Source: Paenibacillus sp. R14(2021)
GTDB lineage: Bacteria > Bacillota > Bacilli > Paenibacillales > Paenibacillaceae
Direction of reading: 5' to 3'
Assembly: GCF_019431355.1 (NCBI RefSeq)
Contig: NZ_CP080269.1
Coordinates: 5,513,001 to 5,577,000 of the forward strand
Length of the DNA: 64,000 bases
Shown here: positions 52,796 to 60,671 of the stretch, one piece after another
How positions within the stretch are numbered: position 1 is the stretch's first letter
Layout: each line of letters opens with the position of its first letter
Position numbers and translations under genes: made by a program
The notes under the pieces: generated by a model
Told to the model about the DNA's origin: nothing
Seen by the model: the letters and a program-made list of their open reading frames with translations, nothing else
Database searches by the model: none

Positions 52796-53314
52796 ATGAA
52801 CGGTGAACCAAGATCAATGGAAGCTGAAGTCCGGCATCCGGTCCAATCGGAGCTCTTTGAGGACAGGCTGCGTCAGCTCTACAACGAAATGATTGCTGTC
52901 GCCTATGCGAAGGTGTTCAATAAATCGGATGCGCAGGATGCGGTTCAGGAAGCATGGGTACGCATGCTCATGAGCCAAAATACGCTGCGGGAGCAGGATA
53001 AGCTGCGCGCTTGGGCCAAAGTCATTACAGCGAACGCGGCTCATAACATAAACAAGCAGTCTGGACGTGTCAGTCCTTGCGGCGCTGAGGATCTAGGAAG
53101 CGAGTCGCGTATGTTCGGGCATGAAACAGCCGTTATGCTCGAGATTGGTGAGCTGCTGGATATGCTGGAGCCAAGATCAAGAACGCTGCTGCTGTTTAAG
53201 TTCTACTACGGGTATAAAGATCAGGAGATAGCGGCCGCCATGAAGCTGCCCGTTGGAACAATCAAAGCCCGGATACATCGAACGAAGCATCATTTGCGTA
53301 AATGGATGTCTTAG
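52796..53314 (+). CDS. ECF-type RNA polymerase sigma factor
   Basis: A 172-residue sigma-70 family protein with region 2 (LYNEMIAVAYAKVFNKSDAQDAVQEAWVRML, about 28-58) and region 4 (LEPRSRTLLLFKFYYGYKDQEIAAAMKLPVGTIKARIHRTKHHLRKW, about 121-170). It looks most like SigX/SigV/YlaC-type ECF factors. No anti-sigma gene follows; a gamma-type SASP gene comes next, so the mode of control is unclear. GGGGGCGG is seven bases before ATG 52796; a later Met eight codons in is possible. Confidence 0.87.
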   Translation: MNGEPRSMEAEVRHPVQSELFEDRLRQLYNEMIAVAYAKVFNKSDAQDAVQEAWVRMLMSQNTLREQDKLRAWAKVITANAAHNINKQSGRVSPCGAEDLGSESRMFGHETAVMLEIGELLDMLEPRSRTLLLFKFYYGYKDQEIAAAMKLPVGTIKARIHRTKHHLRKWMS

Positions 53315-53392
53315 CGGCCTTTGCGTATATATCCCATTACTAAACCATTCCCGGGCCTGCCATACTAGTGATGTACCGGGAGGTGAACACCA

Positions 53393-53521
53393 ATGACAAA
53401 AAATAAAAACAATAAAATGAATGCGTCCCAGAACAAGTACAATGCAGAATTTGCATCTGAGAATGCAACATCCACAACAAGCGCATCGACCAAAGCGATT
53501 TCGCAAAAAGCGAACAAATAA
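53393..53521 (+). CDS. sspE: Gamma-type small acid-soluble spore protein
   Basis: A 42-residue, Asn/Ala/Ser/Lys-rich peptide (MTKNKNNKMNASQNKYN..AEFASE) with the AEFASE block characteristic of gamma-type SASPs. These are spore-core amino-acid reserves cleaved at such sites by the protease GPR on germination. This copy has a single cleavage-type block, whereas SspE of B. subtilis has repeats. GGGAGGTG is six bases before ATG. CATACTA at 53361-53367 fits a SigG-type -10, but its -35 is not clear. A strong terminator follows. Confidence 0.88.
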   Translation: MTKNKNNKMNASQNKYNAEFASENATSTTSASTKAISQKANK

Positions 53522-53544
53522 GATAGCTGCGGAAGCAGCATAGG

Positions 53545-53577
53545 AAGAGGGACCCGGTGCGGTCCCTCTTTTCTTTT
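53545..53577 (+). terminator. Terminator of the SASP gene
   Basis: AAGAGGGACC pairs with GGTCCCTCTT around CGGTGC, then a T-rich tail. Confidence 0.92.
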
Positions 53578-53639
53578 GTCGAAGCATGTCCTATACTATT
53601 AGTTAATTCTGACAATATGTCGAAAAGGTGGTTAATTTC

Positions 53640-55031
53640 ATGCAGGCACTGCAGCGTCTATGGTCCCAGAAAAACGGTTCCGCCAAGCAAGACGAGGTCG
53701 AGAGCAATGGTGTGCTGACGCAATTAATTAATGAATCGCTCGTTATTTCAGATCAATTGACGGCGGCAGTGGAGGAAGTCAACCAATCGATCGGGCAGCT
53801 GACCGATATCGCGGATCAGTCTGCGGTTACGGAAACCGATCTGCGCGATTGCAGCGAAAGCGCCAGGGAGCGCATCGGGGGAACGTTCTTGACGCTCCAG
53901 GAGGCCGCAGCCGCTGCGGAACAAATCAGCGATACGGCGCAGCTGCTCGATACCGAGAGCAAGGAGACGAAAGCGGTCGTGCTTGAAGTCTGCCGATCGC
54001 TGACGAATACGGACAAAGTGATGAGCGACCTGCAGCATCACAATGGAACGATGGAACGCCATATTCGCGAGCTCATTGAACAAACCTCGCGGATTAATGA
54101 AATCAACAGCTTTATTCAAGAAATCGTGTCGCAGACGTCACTGCTTGCGCTGAACGCTTCTATTGAAGCTGCGCATGCAGGCGAATTCGGGCGCGGGTTC
54201 TCCGTGGTCGCGCAGCAGATCAAAAAACTGGCTGAGCAAAGCAATGAAGCTGTTTTGAAGTCGAACGGCCTGGTGGAGGAAATCGAGTTCGGCGTCAAGC
54301 AGGTTGTTGCTTCCGTTGATTTGGAGAAGGCTGCCGTTGAGCAGGGAATCTTGGAAATGGCACAAACCAAAGAACGCATGGATCTCATCTTTACCCGTAT
54401 TCTTGAAGTCGACAAGCTCGTCAGCCAGAGCAGCGAAGCAAGCAAACAGCAGACGCAGAGCATGGCGGCAACGACGGATATGCTGAAGGATGTCGTCGGT
54501 TCGGTCAATCAAACGCTTATAAGCGTCGACAAAACGCTTGAGCTTACGCACAAGCAGCGCCGGCAAATCAATAAGCTCGATCGTATAAGCACGAATTTGC
54601 GCAAATCCTCCTCGGAACTTACGAAGGCGATCGGACAGGTTGGCGTAAACAACGACCATAAGCACGGACATGTAAATGTCGGAGATGCACTGGATAAGCT
54701 GAGCAGACTAGCCGCAGACGGAGCGGTGTCGTCGCTTGATGAAAATACGCACCAAGTGCTGCTGACAAAGCTGCTGCAGGCGCTGCCGGATGTCGAAGCG
54801 GTGTGGTCCAACCGCGACGACGGCTCGTTCATCTTCTCGCTGCCGGAGGCGGGGCTGCTGAATGCCAAGGGGCGCGAATGGTGGAGACGGGCGATGGAAG
54901 GCCGTACGTTCACCTCGCCGGTATACATATCCGCTATTACGAAGAAACCTTGCATAACCATCTCGGTTCCTATCCGTTCTGCGGACGGACGATGGATCGG
55001 CGTTGCCGGAGCTGACATCCGCGTCAAATAA
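53640..55031 (+). CDS. Soluble methyl-accepting chemotaxis-like protein with C-terminal Cache-like domain
   Basis: A 463-residue protein without membrane segments. Residues about 30-320 form a coiled-coil signalling domain with the canonical hairpin tip [34 protein letters not shown] near 160-193. After a linker, the C-terminal 110 residues ([37 protein letters not shown], then [20 protein letters not shown]) look like a PDC/Cache sensor, normally found N-terminal and outside the cell. Here the sensor is cytoplasmic and C-terminal. It likely signals to CheA. ATG 53640 follows AAAAGGTGG. No che genes are nearby. Confidence 0.8.
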   Translation: MQALQRLWSQKNGSAKQDEVESNGVLTQLINESLVISDQLTAAVEEVNQSIGQLTDIADQSAVTETDLRDCSESARERIGGTFLTLQEAAAAAEQISDTAQLLDTESKETKAVVLEVCRSLTNTDKVMSDLQHHNGTMERHIRELIEQTSRINEINSFIQEIVSQTSLLALNASIEAAHAGEFGRGFSVVAQQIKKLAEQSNEAVLKSNGLVEEIEFGVKQVVASVDLEKAAVEQGILEMAQTKERMDLIFTRILEVDKLVSQSSEASKQQTQSMAATTDMLKDVVGSVNQTLISVDKTLELTHKQRRQINKLDRISTNLRKSSSELTKAIGQVGVNNDHKHGHVNVGDALDKLSRLAADGAVSSLDENTHQVLLTKLLQALPDVEAVWSNRDDGSFIFSLPEAGLLNAKGREWWRRAMEGRTFTSPVYISAITKKPCITISVPIRSADGRWIGVAGADIRVK

Positions 55032-55131
55032 TTGCCACTAAATTTGCTGAAAAAGTGGTATTCAAACGGGAAATGATCGTGTAGAATAAGTAGTGTAACT
55101 ATTTATAACATGTGAGGACAGGGGAGTTACC

Positions 55132-55512
55132 ATGACAGAACCGATTGCCTACATCCCGCCTTCTCGTTTGAGACAACGTAAAGCAGCTGAAGTCATACCT
55201 TTCCTAAATACGTATATTGCGAAGAGAGAGCAGGAGATTACTGAAATCGAGCAAATGGTAGAACGTTACCAGAAGCGCCGCTTGCAGGAAGAACGCTCTT
55301 ATCAATCGATGTCTACACTTCGCCGTATGTTATCCGGCAAGAAACCGGATCACCATTTGGCTGTTGAATATATTCATTATGTGAAGAAGCCGATGGAGAA
55401 AGTGCGTACGCTGCGTCAAGAGATCGAGCAGGCGCGTGCCTTTCTGAATACCGACAATGCCTCCGGAACGATTCACGTATCCACTGAAATCGATGAAGAA
55501 ATGAATGGATAA
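55132..55512 (+). CDS. Hypothetical coiled-coil protein
   Basis: A 126-residue charged protein, mostly helical, with heptad-like stretches around residues 24-60 and 84-106 (KPMEKVRTLRQEIEQARAFL). No membrane segment, cysteine or known motif was seen, and I do not recognise the family. GGGGAG lies six bases before the ATG, codon use is like its neighbours, and a terminator follows the stop by two bases, so it is a convincing gene transcribed alone or from upstream. The role is unknown. Confidence 0.7.
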   Translation: MTEPIAYIPPSRLRQRKAAEVIPFLNTYIAKREQEITEIEQMVERYQKRRLQEERSYQSMSTLRRMLSGKKPDHHLAVEYIHYVKKPMEKVRTLRQEIEQARAFLNTDNASGTIHVSTEIDEEMNG

Positions 55513-55514
55513 GC

Positions 55515-55540
55515 GACCGTCCTTAGTGGACGGTCTTTTT
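55515..55540 (+). terminator. Intrinsic terminator
   Basis: GACCGTCC pairs with GGACGGTC, then five Ts. Confidence 0.92.
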
Positions 55541-55556
55541 GTTGTTTACGACGAAG

Positions 55557-55602
55557 AAGCGCCGTTGTTCCGGGTCTAGTCGACCTTGGAACAGCGGCGC
55601 TT
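55557..55602. terminator. Terminator-like hairpin, mainly for amtB
   Basis: AAGCGCCG..GTTCC pairs with GGAAC..CGGCGCTT, eight bases after the amtB stop on the minus strand. Confidence 0.7.
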
Positions 55603-55609
55603 TGATTGG

Positions 55610-56905
55610 CTATTTACCTGATTTAAGCTGCTCGAGATCCAGGAAATCATGGTCCTGGTTGTAGGCCGGCACACCGTGAATGCCGACATCGAGTCCGATC
55701 AGCTCTTCGTCTTTGGATACGCGCACGGGCATGATCTTCTTAATCAGGAAGAAGGCAGCCCATGTCAGCACGAAGCCCCACACGCTGACGATGACAAGAC
55801 CAAGTGCCTGTACACCGAGCAGATTCCAGCCTCCGCCATAGAAGAGTCCGTAGTATTCTTGTCCGATGCCCTTGGTAAGCTCGGGCATTGCGAACAAGCC
55901 TACTGCCAGCGTGCCAAGGCTTCCGCTGACACCGTGAACGGCGAAGGCGCCGACGGGATCATCAATGCCCTTGCCTTCGAGAAACTCGGTGACAAGGACC
56001 ATGGCGATGCCGCAAACGACGCCGATCAGCATCGCTGCGCCGTCCGATACGAACGAACAGCCTGCGGTAATGCCGACCAGTCCGGCAAGCGAGCCGTTGA
56101 TGACCATCGGCGGATCCGCTTTCTTATAACGGAACATGGTGAACAAGATGCAGGTTGCGCCGCCAGCTGCAGCGGACAGCATTGTCGTGATAGCGATATG
56201 GCCGATCGCTCCGTTCGTTGCGCTGAGCGTACTGCCTGAGTTGAAGCCAAACCAGCCGAACCATAGAATGAACGCGCCTACCGAAGCAAGCGGCAGGTTG
56301 GACGGAGGCACGATATTGCTTTTGCCGTCCGCCGTGAATTTCCCGATCCGCGGGCCGATGAAGATGGCTGCTGCGAGGGCCGCGAAGCCGCCGAGCGCAT
56401 GGATGACCGCAGAGCCGGCGAAATCGATCATCCCGAGCTTGCCGAGCCAGCCGTCGACGCCCCATACCCAGTGTCCGGCAATGGGATAGATGATGCCTGT
56501 CATTGCAATCGCATAAAGGATGTAAGCTTTGAAATGGATCCGTTCCGCTACGGCGCCGGATACGATGGAGATGACGGCGATAACGAAGGCGCACTGAAAC
56601 AGCCAATACGTTTCGTGCGAGATGTTCAGCTTAATATGAGATAAATCTCCGTTCAGCAGGAAGCCGGTCGTCCCGATCAGTCCGCCGGCATCCTTGCCGT
56701 ACATGAACCCAAATCCGATAAAGTAAAAGATCAGCGCGCCGAATGCGATATCGACGAACACCTTCATAATAATGCTCACTGCGTTCTTCTGTCTGACGAA
56801 CCCTGCCTCTAGCAGCGCAAAGCCGCCTTCCATAAGCAGAATCATTGCGGCTGTCAACACGACCCAAATGGTATCCAGCCCCATGGACAGTGTTGCTGTA
56901 TCCAT
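55610..56905 (-). CDS. amtB: Ammonium transporter AmtB
   Basis: A 431-residue channel with 11 membrane segments. The twin-His pore residues are in SAVIHALGGFAAL (about residue 168) and AFAVHGVSGSLGTL (about 318); GAVAERIHFKAY and FNSGSTLSA are typical. It imports ammonium at low nitrogen. Unlike many operons, no glnK/PII gene is adjacent. AGGAGATG precedes the ATG, and a consensus SigA promoter (TTGACA-18-TATAAT) lies 65 bases upstream. No clear TnrA site was found. The C-terminal tail (FLDLEQLKSG) is longer than the channel domain needs and may bind PII. Confidence 0.93.
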   Translation of the reverse strand: MDTATLSMGLDTIWVVLTAAMILLMEGGFALLEAGFVRQKNAVSIIMKVFVDIAFGALIFYFIGFGFMYGKDAGGLIGTTGFLLNGDLSHIKLNISHETYWLFQCAFVIAVISIVSGAVAERIHFKAYILYAIAMTGIIYPIAGHWVWGVDGWLGKLGMIDFAGSAVIHALGGFAALAAAIFIGPRIGKFTADGKSNIVPPSNLPLASVGAFILWFGWFGFNSGSTLSATNGAIGHIAITTMLSAAAGGATCILFTMFRYKKADPPMVINGSLAGLVGITAGCSFVSDGAAMLIGVVCGIAMVLVTEFLEGKGIDDPVGAFAVHGVSGSLGTLAVGLFAMPELTKGIGQEYYGLFYGGGWNLLGVQALGLVIVSVWGFVLTWAAFFLIKKIMPVRVSKDEELIGLDVGIHGVPAYNQDHDFLDLEQLKSGK

Positions 56906-56969
56906 GTTTTGTCATCTCCTGTCTAGAATGTCATGTAAGGTTTTATCTCTCTTGTCCAGTCCGAAACCC

Positions 56970-56999
56970 ATTATATAAGTGACGCGTTAAAGCTGTCAA
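56970..56999 (-). promoter_or_regulatory. Consensus SigA promoter of amtB
   Basis: On the minus strand TTGACA (56999-56994), an 18-base spacer and TATAAT (56975-56970). Confidence 0.85.
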
Positions 57000-57177
57000 C
57001 GAACGAAGTCATAAGACCTCACATGAGATTGCGTCCATTCTCCGATTATCGCTTGCATTGCGACCTCCGCCTCGAGACGTAGGGGGGTTCAATCGACAGA
57101 CCCTTTTATGCCGCTTGAGGCTTGCAGTATACTTGGAGTACAAACCTTGCAGAAACATTTGGGAGCTGGTGGCGGCA

Positions 57178-58317
57178 ATGAATGGCAATTTTATCAATCG
57201 GTTTATGTGGGGCCTCTTCATCATCATCGTGGGCGTAGGTCTCTTATTAAGGCAAAGCGGATATGTGGATTTCGATATCGGTGCAGTCGTCTCTGTATTC
57301 TGGCCTGTGATTCTTTTGTTTTTGGGGGCGCAGAATCTGCTGCAGCGAATGGTTTACGGACGCGGCTCCGCTTTCGGCTCAGGTGTTCTGATTATCGTCG
57401 GCTTCATTTTCCTCGGCCGCAATCTTCAACTGTTCGATTGGTCAATCGGCGAAATCGTGAAATTCGCGGGGCCGCTAGTCATTATTATTTTTGGTTTATC
57501 CATGATTTTTAAGCCAAAATCGCGCAAAAAAAGCGAACATCCGAGTGACGGATGGCAAGCCTACAACTACGGCGCGTTTGACAAGCCTGTACCGCCGGCG
57601 CCTCCGCTGCATCCTGATCCGACGAAGCCGATGGACGAAGCGGAAGGCGAGGAGCGTGATACCGTCGAAGCGGGACCTGTATCCGGCGGTGAAAGCGATC
57701 CGTACGGCACTCATATTTCGCAGCCGAATCCGAACGGACCACGGCAGCAGCGGGGGGCTGGACATGAGGCTCCCCCTTATAACCGGCATAACGATCATTA
57801 CGCGCACAGATATCAACAAAAAATGGAACGTTGGGAACTGCGTGCTGCCAAATTTCGAGAACGAATCGAACGGCAGAACAGCCGGCATCACCAGCATCAC
57901 CGGCATGAACGCGTCGAATGGTGGAATCATGACCCCAACGTGCAGACGCGGTCCGGTTTTATCGGCGATATCTACTTGGGTAACGACTATTGGGAGCTGA
58001 AGCCGATGAATATCTCCCATTTTATCGGGGATACGGTGCTGGATTTAACGAAGGCCCAAATCCTCCCGGGGGAAACGGTTATCACGATCTCTTCCTTTAT
58101 AGGCGATGTAAAAGTGTATTTACCGAGCGATTATGAATTTGGTGTGCATGTCGTATCCAGCGCTTTTATCGGCGACGTGGCCGTATTGGAGCAGAAAGAA
58201 GGCGGCATTTTCAAAAACATGGATATCGAGACCCCGTTCTTTCAAGAGACCGATAAGAAAATCAAGCTGATCGTCAGTACGTTTATCGGCGATGTGCGCG
58301 TCACGAAAGTAGGTTGA
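57178..58317 (+). CDS. liaF: LiaF-like envelope-stress regulator
   Basis: A 379-residue protein. The N-terminal part has four membrane segments (about 8-105, LiaI/LiaF-type, with LLLRQSGYVDFD). A long hydrophilic linker rich in Pro, Gly, His and Arg runs from about 110 to 255. The C-terminal LiaF domain contains five evenly placed FIGD motifs (GFIGDIYLG, HFIGDTVLD, SFIGDVKVY, AFIGDVAVL, TFIGDVRVT), suggesting a beta-solenoid. LiaF inhibits LiaS in the absence of cell-wall stress. The start at 57178 follows GGTGG. It is first of liaF-liaS-liaR; liaI and liaH are not present here. Confidence 0.87.
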   Translation: MNGNFINRFMWGLFIIIVGVGLLLRQSGYVDFDIGAVVSVFWPVILLFLGAQNLLQRMVYGRGSAFGSGVLIIVGFIFLGRNLQLFDWSIGEIVKFAGPLVIIIFGLSMIFKPKSRKKSEHPSDGWQAYNYGAFDKPVPPAPPLHPDPTKPMDEAEGEERDTVEAGPVSGGESDPYGTHISQPNPNGPRQQRGAGHEAPPYNRHNDHYAHRYQQKMERWELRAAKFRERIERQNSRHHQHHRHERVEWWNHDPNVQTRSGFIGDIYLGNDYWELKPMNISHFIGDTVLDLTKAQILPGETVITISSFIGDVKVYLPSDYEFGVHVVSSAFIGDVAVLEQKEGGIFKNMDIETPFFQETDKKIKLIVSTFIGDVRVTKVG

Positions 58318-58324
58318 GCCGCAC

Positions 58325-59368
58325 ATGATGGTACGATTGTTTCGTAATAGCAAATGGGATTTGATTCTGCTCTTCATCGCATCCTCGACTGTATCCGTGC
58401 TGATTTGGGATTTAGGCTACGACATGCTGCCGGATGCCCGCATAGAGAATGATTGGTGGCTTGCCGTAGCTGCACTGTTCTTAGTCGTGAGCGCGGCATT
58501 CGGTTATTGGGCCGCCAAGCGGATTCAGCGGCAGATCGATATGATGGTGATCGGCCTGAAGCAGGCTGCGCACGGCAATTACGATACGAGGCTTCCGGAG
58601 GAAGGGGCGTTTACGCCCGCGTTCCGAGAGTTCAACGATATGCTGGCGTCGCTGGATGAGCGTACGCAATGGATTCAGCGCTCCGGCGAAGATCAAGTCA
58701 TGCGCGAGGCGGCATCGAATGAAGCGGCTGTACTCGAAGAGCGCAGACGGCTTGCGCGCGACCTGCATGATACCGTCAGCCAGCAGCTGTTCGCCATTCA
58801 TATGTCCGCTTCATCGCTGCCCAAACTTCTTGAGATGAATCCGGATCGCGCAAGCGATGTGATGGAGCAGCTTATCTCCATGTCTTCCATGGCGCAGAAG
58901 CAGATGCGAGGCTTTATTGCCCAACTCCGGCCGATGGAGCTGGAGGGCAGATCGCTGCAGGAAGCGCTGGACAAATGGTTTCCCGATTATTGCCGCCAGA
59001 ACAGCATTCAAGGCGTCATGGAATGGCGGGTGAAAGAGAAGCTTTCGGATGCGAAAGAGCATCAATTATTTCTGATTATTCAAGAAGCAATGGCGAATAT
59101 CGTCAAGCATGCCGGCGCTCAGACGGCCCTGCTCACCGTTGCCGAAACGGAACGGCAGATCGTCATGACCTTACAGGATGACGGCGCAGGCTTCAGAGCG
59201 GACCAAGTCAAGCGCGGCTCTTACGGGCTGTCGACGATGCGGGAGCGGGCAGGCAAGCTGGGCGGGGACGCCTCGATCATCAGCAAACCGGGAAGCGGCA
59301 CGAGAGTCAGAGTCACATTGCCGAACTATATCAATAAGGGAGTCGAACGGAGCAATGACCATGAATGA
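58325..59368 (+). CDS. liaS: Histidine kinase LiaS
   Basis: A 347-residue sensor kinase. Two membrane segments (about 13-30 and 45-62) with a very short extracellular loop make it an intramembrane-sensing kinase; a HAMP-like region precedes the HisKA_3 domain with phospho-His148 in RDLHDTVSQQL. The ATPase domain has the N-box EAMANIVKHA and DDGAGF. It phosphorylates LiaR and is held back by LiaF. It starts eight bases after liaF, and its end overlaps the start of liaR by eight bases, so the three genes are coupled. Confidence 0.92.
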   Translation: MMVRLFRNSKWDLILLFIASSTVSVLIWDLGYDMLPDARIENDWWLAVAALFLVVSAAFGYWAAKRIQRQIDMMVIGLKQAAHGNYDTRLPEEGAFTPAFREFNDMLASLDERTQWIQRSGEDQVMREAASNEAAVLEERRRLARDLHDTVSQQLFAIHMSASSLPKLLEMNPDRASDVMEQLISMSSMAQKQMRGFIAQLRPMELEGRSLQEALDKWFPDYCRQNSIQGVMEWRVKEKLSDAKEHQLFLIIQEAMANIVKHAGAQTALLTVAETERQIVMTLQDDGAGFRADQVKRGSYGLSTMRERAGKLGGDASIISKPGSGTRVRVTLPNYINKGVERSNDHE

Positions 59369-60020
59369 CAGTTGGAAAATCATGATTGTGGACGACCACG
59401 ATATGGTGCGCGCGGGATTGCGAACGTATTTGATGCTGGATTCGAAGTTTGAAGTGATTGCCGAAGCTTCGAATGGCCGCGAAGCCATCGATAAGCTGCG
59501 TGAAGGCATACCTGGCGGGCTGCCTCAGCTGATCCTGATGGATCTCATGATGCCGGTGATGGACGGCGTGGAAGCGACGCAGGTGATAATGAAGGAATTT
59601 CCCCAGCTTAAGATCGTCATGCTGACCAGCTTCTTGGAGGATGAGAAGGTGGTCGCTGCCGTGGAGGCGGGAGCGGTCAGCTATGTGCTCAAGACCGTAT
59701 CGGCAGAGGAATTGATTTACGCTTTGAACGGTGCAGCTAAAGGTATGCCTGTCATGACGCATGACGTATCCCAGGCACTGACCAGAGGACTGAGGCAGCG
59801 CAGCGCGCAGGGAGCCGACGAAGGATTGACAGACAGGGAGAAGGAAGTGCTCCTGCTGATCGCGGAGGGCATGGCCAACAAGGAGATCGCCGACGAGCTT
59901 CATATCAGCATCAAGACCGTCAAAACACATGTCAGCAACCTGCTGATGAAGTGCGAGCTGGAGGATCGGACGCAGCTGGCCGTTTACGCGCACCGCAAAG
60001 GATGGGTAAAGACGGGATAA
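59361..60020 (+). CDS. liaR: Response regulator LiaR (NarL family)
   Basis: A 219-residue regulator with a receiver domain (DDHD near residues 11-14, phospho-Asp61 in LILMDLMMP, Lys near 111) and a LuxR-type HTH (LTDREKEVLLLIAEGMANKEIADELHISIKTVKTHVSNLL). ATG 59361 has ACGGAG eight bases upstream; ATG 59355 is possible, and the long open frame further upstream is a shadow of liaS. It activates cell-envelope stress genes on signals that disturb lipid II. Target sites in this window were not identified. Confidence 0.92.
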   Translation: MNDSWKIMIVDDHDMVRAGLRTYLMLDSKFEVIAEASNGREAIDKLREGIPGGLPQLILMDLMMPVMDGVEATQVIMKEFPQLKIVMLTSFLEDEKVVAAVEAGAVSYVLKTVSAEELIYALNGAAKGMPVMTHDVSQALTRGLRQRSAQGADEGLTDREKEVLLLIAEGMANKEIADELHISIKTVKTHVSNLLMKCELEDRTQLAVYAHRKGWVKTG

Positions 60021-60078
60021 TTGACAGGTGCTGCGGGTACCTTATAGGTAAACTAAGGCCTAGAGGAGAATGCCCGCT

Positions 60079-60492
60079 ATGATCCCCATTGAATCCAAGC
60101 TGGAGTCGAATGAAAAGGAATTTACGGAAGTGAAAAGCATGCTGGAAGAGCACCAGTTCTCGCTTGGCGGCAACTGGGAGTATAACCACGGGTACTTTGA
60201 TCGATATTTGGACGACGCGCATATGGTTTGGCTGCGGATGCCGTTTGATGTTATCAATGGGAGCATCGATGTCGATACGGAGGATTTGGATGCCAAAATC
60301 AAGCTGGGTAGGCCATTCGTCCTCAATCATGTTTACAATGATGGGCTCGACGACGAAGCCAACGTGAATTCACTCGGCGGCTTGGTGAATCAGTTTCAAG
60401 AACCGCTCGACCCCGACGGTAAGGTAGAGCCCAAATGGGTCGAGAGGGCGAAGGAAGTGCTCGGTGAAGTAGAGCAGCGCTTGCTTCACTAG
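60079..60492 (+). CDS. yugN: YugN-like family protein
   Basis: A 137-residue protein. Features such as FSLGGNWEYNHGYFDR, YLRMPFDV-like VWLRMPFDVI and FQEPLDPDG resemble the YugN family of Bacillales, of unknown function. It is acidic, without membrane segments or cysteines. The ATG at 60079 is about ten bases after GAGGAGA, while ATG 60070 abuts that site, so 60079 is preferred. It starts 58 bases after liaR and could be read from the lia operon, or from its own promoter. Confidence 0.78.
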   Translation: MIPIESKLESNEKEFTEVKSMLEEHQFSLGGNWEYNHGYFDRYLDDAHMVWLRMPFDVINGSIDVDTEDLDAKIKLGRPFVLNHVYNDGLDDEANVNSLGGLVNQFQEPLDPDGKVEPKWVERAKEVLGEVEQRLLH

Positions 60493-60514
60493 AGCGCATG
60501 ATAGAAGCCGAATG

Positions 60515-60555
60515 CCGGGTTTTGCTGCAGAAATGCAGAAAGCCCGGTTTTTTTT
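60515..60555 (+). terminator. Terminator after yugN
   Basis: CCGGG pairs with CCCGG around an inner CTGCA/TGCAG hairpin, followed by eight Ts. Confidence 0.88.
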
Positions 60556-60671
60556 ATGTTCGTTTATAATAATTTTAAGTTTGATTTAAGGTAGATTGTG
60601 CATGATAGAACTATGAAATAGCAGCACACCAGCTGCAGCGAGAACCATGGGACACTTAAGGAGGAGTAACA

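Noticed and set aside
56901-57000. Possible TnrA or GlnR site before amtB
   Set aside because: No TGTNA-N7-TNACA match was found near the promoter, although TGTCATGTAA fragments are present.
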